Positions 1 to 8,746 of a DNA stretch of 64,000 bases are shown here, piece by piece. The notes below the pieces were generated by a model that worked only from the letters and a program-made list of their open reading frames with translations, was not told the origin of the DNA and did no database searches. Both the position numbers and the translations under genes were made by a program. Location: NCBI RefSeq assembly GCF_014863355.1, contig NZ_JACZEP010000013.1:1-64000 (forward strand), given 5' to 3'. Source of the DNA: Aminobacter carboxidus. GTDB lineage: Bacteria; Pseudomonadota; Alphaproteobacteria; Rhizobiales; Rhizobiaceae. Every line of letters begins with the position of its first letter. The first letter of the stretch is position 1.

Positions 1-160
1 CCCGGTCGCCGGCCCGGTAGCGGCCGAGCCAGCGATGGGCCGTCCGTTCCGAAACCCCGGCCGAACCGGCAGCACACCGCACGCTCCAGCCCTGTTCAAT
101 CCGTTGCACCAAAAGCACTCGACCTGAAGGCGTCAGACGCGCATTCTTATGGACGTTCAT
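1..160 (-). CDS. IS481 family transposase, N-terminal part (partial)
   Basis: The minus-strand reading frame starts with ATG at 160 and runs off the window after 53 residues. It begins MNVHKNARLTPSGRVLL and continues with a helix-turn-helix stretch (GVSERTAHRWLGRYR). This is the leucine-zipper/HTH head typical of IS481 transposases, which bind the element's ends before the DDE catalytic core (not visible here) acts. A GAGG sits just upstream of the start. Whether the full gene is intact cannot be judged. The assignment rests on recognition of the conserved N-terminus. Confidence 0.7.
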   Translation of the reverse strand, partial: MNVHKNARLTPSGRVLLVQRIEQGWSVRCAAGSAGVSERTAHRWLGRYRAGDR

Positions 161-227
161 TCGAGGAGCCCCACTGAAGGTTGGTTGGCTTCGCAACCCC
201 AGCTTCTCAGTCCCTCCTCGAATGAAC
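155..227. repeat. 14-bp inverted repeat around the transposase start
   Basis: GTTCATTCGAGGAG at 155-168 is the exact reverse complement of CTCCTCGAATGAAC at 214-227. One arm covers the transposase start codon and its likely ribosome-binding GAGG. Folded in RNA it would hide the start site, a common way for insertion sequences to limit transposase translation from outside transcripts. The role is inferred. Confidence 0.6.
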
Positions 228-252
228 AACCTTCATAGCTTCGACATCTAGG

Positions 253-510
253 TCACTCCTTCGGCGCCACGCATTTCTGGTCGCGGAACAGCGCCCACTC
301 CTCGCAGATGCTGCCGTCGGGCATGCGGCAGTAGCCGGTCTCGTTGCCGGCCCCATCCTTGCGGATCTCGAGCTTGCCGCCGATGTTGCCGCAGTGCACC
401 GAGGCCGGATTGGCCATGCCGATGGGCTTTTGCGCCGGTGCCGCCGCAGCCCCCATCATCACCAGCGACATCGCCGCCAGTCCCGCCGAGCTTGCCACAA
501 ACCGCCGCAT
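253..510 (-). CDS. DUF333 domain-containing secreted protein
   Basis: This 85-residue protein has an Ala-rich signal peptide of about 26 residues. The rest is a DUF333-like domain: NPASVHCGNIGG, then GNETGYCRMPDG and CEEWALFRDQKC. These Cys and Trp positions are typical of small periplasmic or lipoprotein 'putative haemolysin' proteins of unknown function. The haemolysin name is historical. The start at 510 is preceded by a good GGGAGGG site. It is monocistronic, and an IS481-type element ends just beyond its stop codon, so its native downstream sequence has probably been replaced. Confidence 0.75.
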   Translation of the reverse strand: MRRFVASSAGLAAMSLVMMGAAAAPAQKPIGMANPASVHCGNIGGKLEIRKDGAGNETGYCRMPDGSICEEWALFRDQKCVAPKE

Positions 511-582
511 CGCGCCCTCCCTTCAAGCTTGCTCTCCAATCGCTGCAACTAGAGTTGCTCCAGGCAAAGGCAATTGCCAATG

Positions 583-612
583 AAAAAGCCCGGGCTCGGG
601 CCCGGGCTTTTC
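583..612 (-). terminator. Rho-independent terminator of the citrate synthase gene
   Basis: AAAAGCCCGGG (584-594) pairs with CCCGGGCTTTT (601-611). On the minus strand the stem is followed by a T-run. It lies 23 bases past the stop codon at 635. Confidence 0.85.
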
Positions 613-634
613 GGAAGTGCTCGTGCCGGCCGCC

Positions 635-1717
635 TCAGGCGGGCATCGGCCCGGTATAGACCGAGGCCGGACGCAGCAGGCGGCCGGTGCGCTGCTGTTC
701 CAGCGCATGCGCGACCCAGCCGGCCGTGCGGCCGACAGCAAAGACCGGCGTGAACGCCTCGCGCGGAATGTCGAGCGCGCCGAGCAGGATCGCGGTGTAG
801 AACTCGACATTGGTGTCGAGACGCCGGCCAGGCTTGGCGCGGGCCAGTGCCTCGCGGGCATAACCTTCGACCTCGGCGGCGAGGCCAAGATCCATGCCTT
901 CGGAGCCCAGCGTGCCCACCGACCGCTTCAGCACATCGGCGCGTGGATCGCGCACCTTGTAGATGCGGTGGCCAAAGCCCATCAGCCGCTCGCCGCGCGC
1001 CAGTGCCGCGTCGATCCACGGTGCTATGTTGTCGGCCTTGCCGATTGCTTCCAGCATGTCGAGCACCGGGGCAGGTGCTCCGCCATGCAGCGGGCCCGAC
1101 AGCGCGCAATAGCCAGCGGTCACCGCCATGAACAGGTCGGCCTGGGTCGAAGCGACGACACGCGCGGCGAAGGTCGAGGCATTCATGCCATGGTCGCTGA
1201 CCGTCACCAGATAGGCGTCGAGTGCGGCGGCTTCCGCGTCGCTCGCAGCTTGGCCGCGCATCATCCGCAGCATGTCGGCGGCCTGGCCGAGCCTGGCATC
1301 GGGCGCCACCGGTGCAAGGCCTTCCGCACTGCGCGCCAGTGCCGCCGCCAACACCGGCATCGCGCCCAGAAGCATGACCTCGTCGTCGAGCCCTTCTTCC
1401 CGGTCGATCGCCGCGATGGCCGCGCGGAAGCCTGCGCCGAGTGCGAGGGCCTCCGTCGCCGGCAGAATTTTGTCCAGCCGCGCAAAGGCACGCCGACGTG
1501 CTTCACCAAGCTTCGCCCGCAACTCGCTGGCGTCGGTCTGTTTGCCCGCAGCCGAAAGCAGCCGCGCGGCGGCGCCTTCGAAATCCGTCTCGGCGGCCAG
1601 TTGCGCGACGCGGCTGCCGGCAATGATCAGTTCCCCGCCCTCGCCGTCGACATGGGAAAGCGCGGTCATGGCCGCGGTCACGCCGTCCAGTCCGGCGGTG
1701 GTCTGATGAAGTGTCAT
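635..1717 (-). CDS. Citrate synthase family protein
   Basis: This 360-residue member of the citrate/2-methylcitrate synthase family condenses an acyl-CoA, normally acetyl-CoA, with a 2-oxoacid, normally oxaloacetate. GPLHGGAP near residue 210 carries the first active-site His. The family signature GFGHRIYKVRDPRA near 245-258 holds the second. At the position of the catalytic Asp (usually NVDF) this protein has Glu (NVEFYTAILL, about 300). ATG 1717 was chosen over an upstream in-frame start because AAGGAG precedes it by 7 bases. It is divergent from a second citrate synthase-like gene and shares its promoter region. It looks like an accessory paralogue rather than the housekeeping gltA. Substrate is unproven. 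Confidence 0.8.
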   Translation of the reverse strand: MTLHQTTAGLDGVTAAMTALSHVDGEGGELIIAGSRVAQLAAETDFEGAAARLLSAAGKQTDASELRAKLGEARRRAFARLDKILPATEALALGAGFRAAIAAIDREEGLDDEVMLLGAMPVLAAALARSAEGLAPVAPDARLGQAADMLRMMRGQAASDAEAAALDAYLVTVSDHGMNASTFAARVVASTQADLFMAVTAGYCALSGPLHGGAPAPVLDMLEAIGKADNIAPWIDAALARGERLMGFGHRIYKVRDPRADVLKRSVGTLGSEGMDLGLAAEVEGYAREALARAKPGRRLDTNVEFYTAILLGALDIPREAFTPVFAVGRTAGWVAHALEQQRTGRLLRPASVYTGPMPA

Positions 1718-1755
1718 GGGCTTGCTCCTTGCTGCACTGCAGAAAGATGCGGCTC

Positions 1756-1798
1756 TTTTCATATTGATCAATCTTGATTAGCTTGATCAATATGAAAA
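1756..1798. promoter_or_regulatory. Palindromic operator between the two citrate synthase genes
   Basis: TTTTCATATTGATCAA (1756-1771) is repeated as its exact reverse complement at 1783-1798, with 11 bases between. A further TTGATTA sits in the middle, so TTGAT elements begin at 1764, 1774 and 1783, about one helical turn apart. The right arm covers the start codon of the HTH-containing gene. The symmetry suggests a dimeric DNA-binding protein that controls both genes. The HTH-citrate synthase itself is the obvious candidate (inference). Confidence 0.7.
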
Positions 1799-3003
1799 AA
1801 GCCTCCGAACCGCTCTACCTCTCCGCTCGCGAGGCCGCAGGCGAGCTCGCCGTCTCGCCGGCTACACTTTATGCCTATGTCAGCCGAGGCCTGATCCGTT
1901 CCGAACCATCCGACGACGCCCGCGCCCGGCGCTACCGCGCCGACGACGTCCGCGCACTCCTGGCGCGGCGCGCACCTGCGGGCCCGGCTAGTGCCGGCGA
2001 AACCGAGGCGCCGGTTCTCGACTCCGCCATCTCGACCATAACAAGCGAAGGCTCGGTCTATCGCGGTGTCCAGGCGGTGGCGCTGGCCGAACACGCGACG
2101 CTGGAGCAGGCAGCGACTTTGTTGTGGGACATGAACGATGCCGATCCCTTCGCCGCCACAAACATGCCTGTCGTCAGCGACACCATGCGCGCGGTGGCTT
2201 CGGTCACAGCTGGCGAAGCGCCCATTCCCCGCGCCATCGCCATGCTGGCGCTGGCCGGCGGCAACGATTCACGCGCCTTCAACCGCTCGCGCCAGGGCCG
2301 CGTCGAGGTAGGGGCGCGGGCCGTCCGATTGCTCACTTCCGGCATCCTCGGCACCAACCCCTCGCCCGCCCCGGTCCATCTGCAGGTCGCCGGCGCCTGG
2401 GCACCCGACAATCCGCATGCCGAGGCGATCTTCCGCCGCGCACTCGTGCTGCTCGCCGACCACGAGCTCAACCCGTCGACCTGGACGGTGCGCTGCGCAG
2501 CCTCCACCGGGATCAATATCTACGACGCGTTGATATCAGGCCTGGTCGCGCTGAAAGGCCCCAGGCATGGCGGGGCCGGACCGCTGGCCGCGCATATGGT
2601 GGCCGATTTCGCCGCCACCGACGTCGCCGCCAACATCCGTGAGCGCGTCGCAATCGGCGACCGCATCCCCGGCTTCGGCCACACCGTCTACCGCGACGGC
2701 GACCCGCGCGCCGACAGCCTGCTTGCAGCCCTGGCCGGGGCCGGGGCCGACAGGCGCCTGGCCGTCGAGGCGCCGGCTCTGATCACCGAAGCCACCGGCC
2801 TGCACCCCAACATCGACTATGCGCTGGCGGTGATGGTACGCATGTTCGGGCTGCCTATCGGTTACGAAACGGCGTTTTTCGCCATCGCGCGTTCCACCGG
2901 CTGGGTCGCCCATGCCATCGAACAGCTGACCTCTGGGGTGTTGATCCGCCCGCGTGCCCGCTATGTCGGCCCCGCGCTGGGGCGCGGCGGCAGCCAGGCC
3001 TGA
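1792..3003 (+). CDS. Citrate synthase-like protein with N-terminal MerR-type helix-turn-helix
   Basis: The 403-residue protein has two parts. Residues about 5-60 form a MerR/excisionase-like winged helix (YLSAREAAGELAVSPATLY, then RGLIRSE and RRYRADDVRALL). The rest is a citrate synthase fold with both active-site His motifs (KGPRHGGAGPL near 257; GFGHTVYRDGDPR near 294) and the catalytic Asp (NIDYALAV near 340). ATG 1792 has no ribosome-binding site and lies inside the palindrome, so the mRNA may be leaderless; a TTG at 1774 is an alternative. Such HTH-citrate synthase fusions occur in rhizobia. The likely model is an enzyme or acyl-CoA sensor that represses its own divergent promoter. DNA binding is inferred from domain and operator only. 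Confidence 0.8.
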   Translation: MKKASEPLYLSAREAAGELAVSPATLYAYVSRGLIRSEPSDDARARRYRADDVRALLARRAPAGPASAGETEAPVLDSAISTITSEGSVYRGVQAVALAEHATLEQAATLLWDMNDADPFAATNMPVVSDTMRAVASVTAGEAPIPRAIAMLALAGGNDSRAFNRSRQGRVEVGARAVRLLTSGILGTNPSPAPVHLQVAGAWAPDNPHAEAIFRRALVLLADHELNPSTWTVRCAASTGINIYDALISGLVALKGPRHGGAGPLAAHMVADFAATDVAANIRERVAIGDRIPGFGHTVYRDGDPRADSLLAALAGAGADRRLAVEAPALITEATGLHPNIDYALAVMVRMFGLPIGYETAFFAIARSTGWVAHAIEQLTSGVLIRPRARYVGPALGRGGSQA

Positions 3004-3067
3004 ACGCTGGCAGCATGGCGCGGGCGACACGATCGGGATAGCTTCCCGGCACGGGGAGGACAGCCGG

Positions 3068-3454
3068 ATGATGCGCAAGGAAGTTCCAGCCGAAAGCCCG
3101 CACGCCTATGTCGAAGCGCTCGATGGCTGGCGCCGCGACATCGTCGCGGCCTTGCGCACCGCCGTCCGTGCCGGCGGCGATCCTGAGGTGCGCATCAAAT
3201 GGGGCCACATCGTCTGCTTTTCCAACGGCCCGGTGCTGCTTATCCGCGCGGAAGACGCCCGCGTGCTGTTCGGCTTCTGGCGCGGCAAGCGGCTGCGCGG
3301 CATCGAGCCACGGCTGAAGGCCAGCGGCAAGTACGAGCTCGCCACAATGACTTTTCGCGAAGGCGATACGGTCGACATCACACGCGCTGAAAAGTTGGTC
3401 CGGGAAGCGGTGCGGCTGAACGCCGAGGCCGGCGACCCGACGAAGAGCAGCTAG
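3068..3454 (+). CDS. DUF1801 domain-containing protein
   Basis: This 128-residue protein has a DUF1801-type fold, recognised by the HAYVEALDGWRRDIV start, the IKWGHIVCFSN core and the FGFWRGKRL segment. The family is small, cytosolic and of unknown biochemical role. A purine-rich GGGGAGGA precedes the tandem ATG at 3068/3071; the longer frame upstream lacks such a site. It follows the HTH-citrate synthase by 64 bases on the same strand and could be co-transcribed. It is convergent with the TetR gene downstream. Confidence 0.7.
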   Translation: MMRKEVPAESPHAYVEALDGWRRDIVAALRTAVRAGGDPEVRIKWGHIVCFSNGPVLLIRAEDARVLFGFWRGKRLRGIEPRLKASGKYELATMTFREGDTVDITRAEKLVREAVRLNAEAGDPTKSS

Positions 3455-3470
3455 AACAGCAGAAGCAGCT

Positions 3471-4067
3471 CTAGGCAGCGATACCGAGATAGCCGGCGAC
3501 TGCCCGGCGCATTCGCGCCTTGAGGTCGTCGAAATCACGCTCGCCAGCCTGGACGGCGGCATCGACGATGCCCCGCGACAACGACATCAGGTCGAAGGCC
3601 GTTCGCTCCGGCTGTTCGATGCCGTGGTCGCGCAGTACGCCAACGACGAGGTCGCGCATGTCGGCCTTCAGCGCCAGCGTCTCTTTGTCGAGCTTGAGCT
3701 CGAGCTCCTCGCGCTCCAGCGCCTGCGCCAATGCCGGCCGCCTGAGATGATGGCGCATGCTCGCAGCCACCATCGCATCGACCGCGTGGGCAAGATCCTT
3801 GCCTTCGGCCTCGCGCGCAGCAGCCGTGAAATCGGCCAGCATGTCCTGCCGCTGGCGGACCAGCGCCGCCAGTATCGCCTCCTTCGCCGGGAAGTACTGA
3901 TAGAGCGTGCCGACAGAAACGCCGGCCAGGGCAGCGACATGATTGGTGGTGAGTCCCTGGCTGCCCGACGTCTCCAAAATGCGAGCAGCCGCCTCCAGGA
4001 TCGCGGCACAAGTGACCGCGCTGCGCTCTTGCCGCGGTGTCTTGCGGGGGTTCAGCCTGGATTTCAA
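3471..4067 (-). CDS. TetR/AcrR family transcriptional regulator
   Basis: From TTG 4067 the protein has 198 residues. The N-terminal three-helix DNA-binding domain includes SAVTCAAILEAA, GLTTNHVAALAGVS and GTLYQYFPAKEAILAAL. The C-terminal half is a variable ligand-binding domain. The TTG start (KSRLNPRKTPRQERS) matches the usual beginning of this subfamily. An ATG at 4145 is in frame but would place the probable operator inside the gene. It is divergent from the SDR and methyltransferase genes and probably represses them. The ligand is unknown. Confidence 0.8.
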   Translation of the reverse strand: MKSRLNPRKTPRQERSAVTCAAILEAAARILETSGSQGLTTNHVAALAGVSVGTLYQYFPAKEAILAALVRQRQDMLADFTAAAREAEGKDLAHAVDAMVAASMRHHLRRPALAQALEREELELKLDKETLALKADMRDLVVGVLRDHGIEQPERTAFDLMSLSRGIVDAAVQAGERDFDDLKARMRRAVAGYLGIAA

Positions 4068-4097
4068 AGGGGTTCTCGGATGCGAGTAGAGGGGCGA

Positions 4098-4109
4098 GCG
4101 AATATTCGC
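4098..4109. promoter_or_regulatory. 12-bp palindrome, probable TetR operator
   Basis: GCGAATATTCGC is a perfect palindrome located 31 bases upstream of the chosen TetR start and 54 bases upstream of the SDR start. Its position between divergent genes fits TetR autoregulation and repression of the SDR operon (inference). Confidence 0.5.
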
Positions 4110-4162
4110 AATATTCCCTCCACCCGAGCACGGGTCAACAGGCAAGCCGACCGGGTCAGGGA

Positions 4163-4921
4163 ATGCGCCACAGTTTCGACTTCAACAACAAGACGGTGCT
4201 CGTCACCGGCGGCGCGCGCGGCATCGGCCTGGAACTATCTCGCCAATTGGTCTCCAAGGGGGCGCACGTCATTGCGATCGGACGCGACGCGGCATCGCTG
4301 GATGCGTTGGCGATGCAGTTCCATGGTTCGGTCACCATCATGCAGGCCGACCTCGGCACCCCGGGCAGTGCCAGGGCCCTGTCACAATGGGTACGCGAAA
4401 CGCGCCCAGAATGCAGCGTCCTGATCAACAACGCAGCGATCATGCATCACACCGACCTGACGGTGGACAGCCCGGCACGGCTCGCCGCTATTTCAGCCGA
4501 GATTACGGTCAACCTGACTGCACCGCTGCAGCTGTCGGTCGCGATGCTGCCCGTGCTGTCCGCCCACCCCGCCCCAGCCATCGTCAACATCACCTCCGGG
4601 CTCGCCATCGCGCCAAAGCGCGAGGCCGCCGTCTACTGCGCCAGCAAGGCCGCCCTGCGCAGCTTCACCCGCTCGCTGCGTGACCAGTGCCGGGCGTCGA
4701 AGCTGCCGATCCAGGTCAGCGAAGCTGTCATGACGCTGGTCGACACCACGCTGTCGCGCGCCGGCTCGTTCAGGAAGTACCCGCCGGTACGCGCGGCCGC
4801 CGACCTGATTGCCGGTGTCGAACGCGGCCTCGACGAGATCTGGATCGAAAAGACGAAGCTGCTGCGCATCGTGCACCGGCTTTCGCCAGAGCTTGCCTAC
4901 CGCATCATGCGCGACCGCTGA
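4163..4921 (+). CDS. SDR family NAD(P)-dependent oxidoreductase
   Basis: This 252-residue classical short-chain dehydrogenase has a Rossmann glycine motif TGGARGIG near residues 15-22 and NNAAI near 88. The catalytic Ser lies in NITSGLA, and Tyr and Lys in VYCASKAALRSF. It resembles DltE/YdfG-type cytosolic oxidoreductases, whose substrate cannot be told from sequence. ATG 4163 was chosen because TCAGGGA lies just upstream and the motif spacing is normal. It is followed after 30 bases by a methyltransferase on the same strand and is divergent from a TetR gene, so the two enzymes probably form one regulated operon. Confidence 0.85.
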   Translation: MRHSFDFNNKTVLVTGGARGIGLELSRQLVSKGAHVIAIGRDAASLDALAMQFHGSVTIMQADLGTPGSARALSQWVRETRPECSVLINNAAIMHHTDLTVDSPARLAAISAEITVNLTAPLQLSVAMLPVLSAHPAPAIVNITSGLAIAPKREAAVYCASKAALRSFTRSLRDQCRASKLPIQVSEAVMTLVDTTLSRAGSFRKYPPVRAAADLIAGVERGLDEIWIEKTKLLRIVHRLSPELAYRIMRDR

Positions 4922-4951
4922 CCGCACATCTCCCAGCCAGGAACCAAAATC

Positions 4952-5509
4952 ATGACCGAATTCAATGCGTTTGCAGCCCAGCTGTTGCGCAGGCCCCGTC
5001 AGGTATCCGCCCTTGCCCCCTCCTCGCCGACGCTGTGCCAACTGATGGCAGGCCAGCTCCCGCGCTGGGCGCGGCGGGTCGCCGAATTCGGGCCCGGCAC
5101 CGGCAACATCACCCGTGAAATCCTAAAGCTCGGCATCGACCCGGGCGAACTCTTCCTCTACGAGGTCAACCCGGTCTTCTGCCGCATGCTGCGCGACCGC
5201 CATCCCGACGTGACGGTCTTCTACGAACCTGCCGAGGCACTGGCGTATCACGGGCCGCAACAGGTCGATGCCGTCGTCTCAGGCCTGCCGCTGCTGTCGA
5301 TGTCGGCGGCCCAGCAGCAGGCGATCCTTACCGCCGCATTCTCGCGGCTCGGACCCGACGGCGTCTACATCCAGTTCACCTATGGGCTGTTTTCGCCGCT
5401 GCGCAGGAGCGTTGCCGACAGCCTCGGCCTGGAGTTCACGCGCTCGCCCCGTGTCTGGCGCAACCTGCCCCCGGCAGTCGTCTACGTCTACAGGCGCAAG
5501 CGCAACTAG
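4952..5509 (+). CDS. PmtA-like phospholipid/SAM-dependent methyltransferase
   Basis: The 185-residue protein carries the class I methyltransferase motif VAEFGPGTGNITREIL near residue 40 and the acidic strand end LFLYEVNP. VSGLPLLSM occupies the position where rhizobial phospholipid N-methyltransferases (PmtA) have their motif IV. Those enzymes methylate phosphatidylethanolamine towards phosphatidylcholine at the membrane. This protein has the same size and layout, but could instead be a regulator-linked small-molecule or lipid methyltransferase. It is second in a probable operon with the SDR gene and ends at a terminator. Confidence 0.7.
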   Translation: MTEFNAFAAQLLRRPRQVSALAPSSPTLCQLMAGQLPRWARRVAEFGPGTGNITREILKLGIDPGELFLYEVNPVFCRMLRDRHPDVTVFYEPAEALAYHGPQQVDAVVSGLPLLSMSAAQQQAILTAAFSRLGPDGVYIQFTYGLFSPLRRSVADSLGLEFTRSPRVWRNLPPAVVYVYRRKRN

Positions 5510-5527
5510 GCAGGCGCGGCACCAAGG

Positions 5528-5555
5528 AAAGGCTCGGGACATGCCCGGGCTTTTT
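5528..5555 (+). terminator. Rho-independent terminator of the SDR-methyltransferase operon
   Basis: GCTCGGG-acatg-CCCGGGC followed by TTTTT, 20 bases past the stop codon. The stem-loop is nearly identical to the terminator at 6352-6382. Confidence 0.8.
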
Positions 5556-5684
5556 CGCCTGTTCCTCCACGGTACAGGAGCTGCTTCACCTACGATTGCG
5601 TCGTGCACCGATCCGATACCCGGCGCCGCAATGGCGCCACAGTGACAGGCGAACCAACGGGCTGCATCAGAAGAACCCGGTTGC

Positions 5685-6341
5685 ATGACGCCTGCCGCGA
5701 AACTGAATCCCAGCTGGCCCGCCTCGCTCGCATTGCATGCCTTGCTGCTGGCGGCCATCGTGCTGTCTCCCAGGCCGCAGCCGTTCAAATTGCCGGCCGA
5801 AGACGTGGTGCCGATCGAACTGGTCGCGCCCCGGCCCGAGCCAGCTGACATCCCATTGCCGCGCCAGCCGGACGCTCCTGCGGCAGCGCTGGCACCTGCC
5901 CGCAGCACTGCGGTCATGCCAAGGCCCGAGGCGCCGGCGGCGCAGCGCCCCGCCATGGTCGAGGCCCACAGTTTCTACGCCGCGAAGCTGCTTGCCGACC
6001 CGCGCAGCCGTCGCGCCAGGGCGGCGCTCGCCACCTTTGCCCCAAGCGAACGCACAATCCAGTTGTGCAACATCGAGGCCATGGAACAGATCCGTCGCTG
6101 GAAAGCCGAACTCCGCCCCGATCTCGTGGTCCCCTACGCAACCAGCAACCTCAGAATGGACAGCAACTCGATCCAGGCGGATGGCGCAGCGTTCCGGTCC
6201 GCCCGACGCTGGTACGGCGTGAAATTCACCTGCGCTGTCACCGACGGCGCTGTCACTGCCTTCACGTTCAGCGTCGGCGAGACAATTCCCGAGACCAAAT
6301 GGGCCGAATACAATCTTGTCGCCGGCGACCCGGAAGATTAG
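5685..6341 (+). CDS. DUF930 domain-containing protein, TonB-like N-terminus
   Basis: The 218-residue protein has one N-terminal membrane segment (SLALHALLLAAIVLS, residues about 13-28). A Pro/Ala-rich linker runs to about residue 85. The C-terminal domain ends in strands such as WYGVKFTCAVTDG and FTFSVGETIP and contains two Cys. This matches rhizobial DUF930 proteins, probably anchored in the inner membrane with the domain in the periplasm, like TonB-type proteins. Function is unknown. It stands alone between terminators and is convergent with rpoD. Confidence 0.7.
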   Translation: MTPAAKLNPSWPASLALHALLLAAIVLSPRPQPFKLPAEDVVPIELVAPRPEPADIPLPRQPDAPAAALAPARSTAVMPRPEAPAAQRPAMVEAHSFYAAKLLADPRSRRARAALATFAPSERTIQLCNIEAMEQIRRWKAELRPDLVVPYATSNLRMDSNSIQADGAAFRSARRWYGVKFTCAVTDGAVTAFTFSVGETIPETKWAEYNLVAGDPED

Positions 6342-6351
6342 GCCCTCAAAC

Positions 6352-6382
6352 AAAAAAGCCCGGGACATGCCCGGGCTTTTTT
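6352..6382. terminator. Bidirectional terminator between the DUF930 gene and rpoD
   Basis: AAAAAAGCCCGGG-acatg-CCCGGGCTTTTTT is a perfect symmetric stem with A/T tracts on both sides. It can end transcription of the DUF930 gene and of convergent rpoD. Confidence 0.9.
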
Positions 6383-6397
6383 GTTTTCGTTCCAACC

Positions 6398-8422
<2,025 letters not shown>

Positions 8423-8746
8423 TCTTCGCTTTCTCCAGGCGGCCCGTCAGCCGCTTAAACTCTTGGACAGTGCAAATCAGATGCGCTCATCGAACCTGCG
8501 CCTGAACTGCCAGTAGCTGCACCTGTGTTAAGTCCAGATTAACCGTGATATCTGTGGCGGAATATCTTCCTGTCCAGTGACAAGTGTCCCAATCCGCATT
8601 TCAGGCCATCGACACGACTGGCGACCTGGCCGCCGGTTAACTTTTTCGAATCGACCTGATTCCGTCATTCCGGCGGAAGGTCAAGCGCCTCTCGCATGAT
8701 TCGCGCCAAAAAAGCGAATCAATTGCGGGATATTCGGTCCGCAGCG
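8423..8746 (-). other. dnaG-rpoD intergenic region, no gene seen
   Basis: These 324 bases hold no credible ORF. They probably include the rpoD promoter and leader on the minus strand. I found no clear -35/-10 pair. A GATTCGC/GCGAATC inverted repeat (8698-8704 with 8714-8720) lies 27 bases past the dnaG stop. It has no T-run after it on the minus strand, so it is at best a weak attenuator. Confidence 0.4.

Larger units (their letters stand above)
1..235 (-). mobile_element. End of an IS481-type insertion sequence, cut by the window edge
   Basis: The first 160 bases encode the N-terminus of an IS481-type transposase on the minus strand. The following 75 bases look like the untranslated end of the element. 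They hold a 14-bp perfect inverted repeat (155-168 with 214-227) and a second shorter one (GAAGGTTG at 176-183 with CAACCTTC at 227-234). The element seems to end near 235, about 18 bases before the stop codon of the next gene. The exact terminus and any target duplication cannot be read because the other end lies outside the window. Confidence 0.6.
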
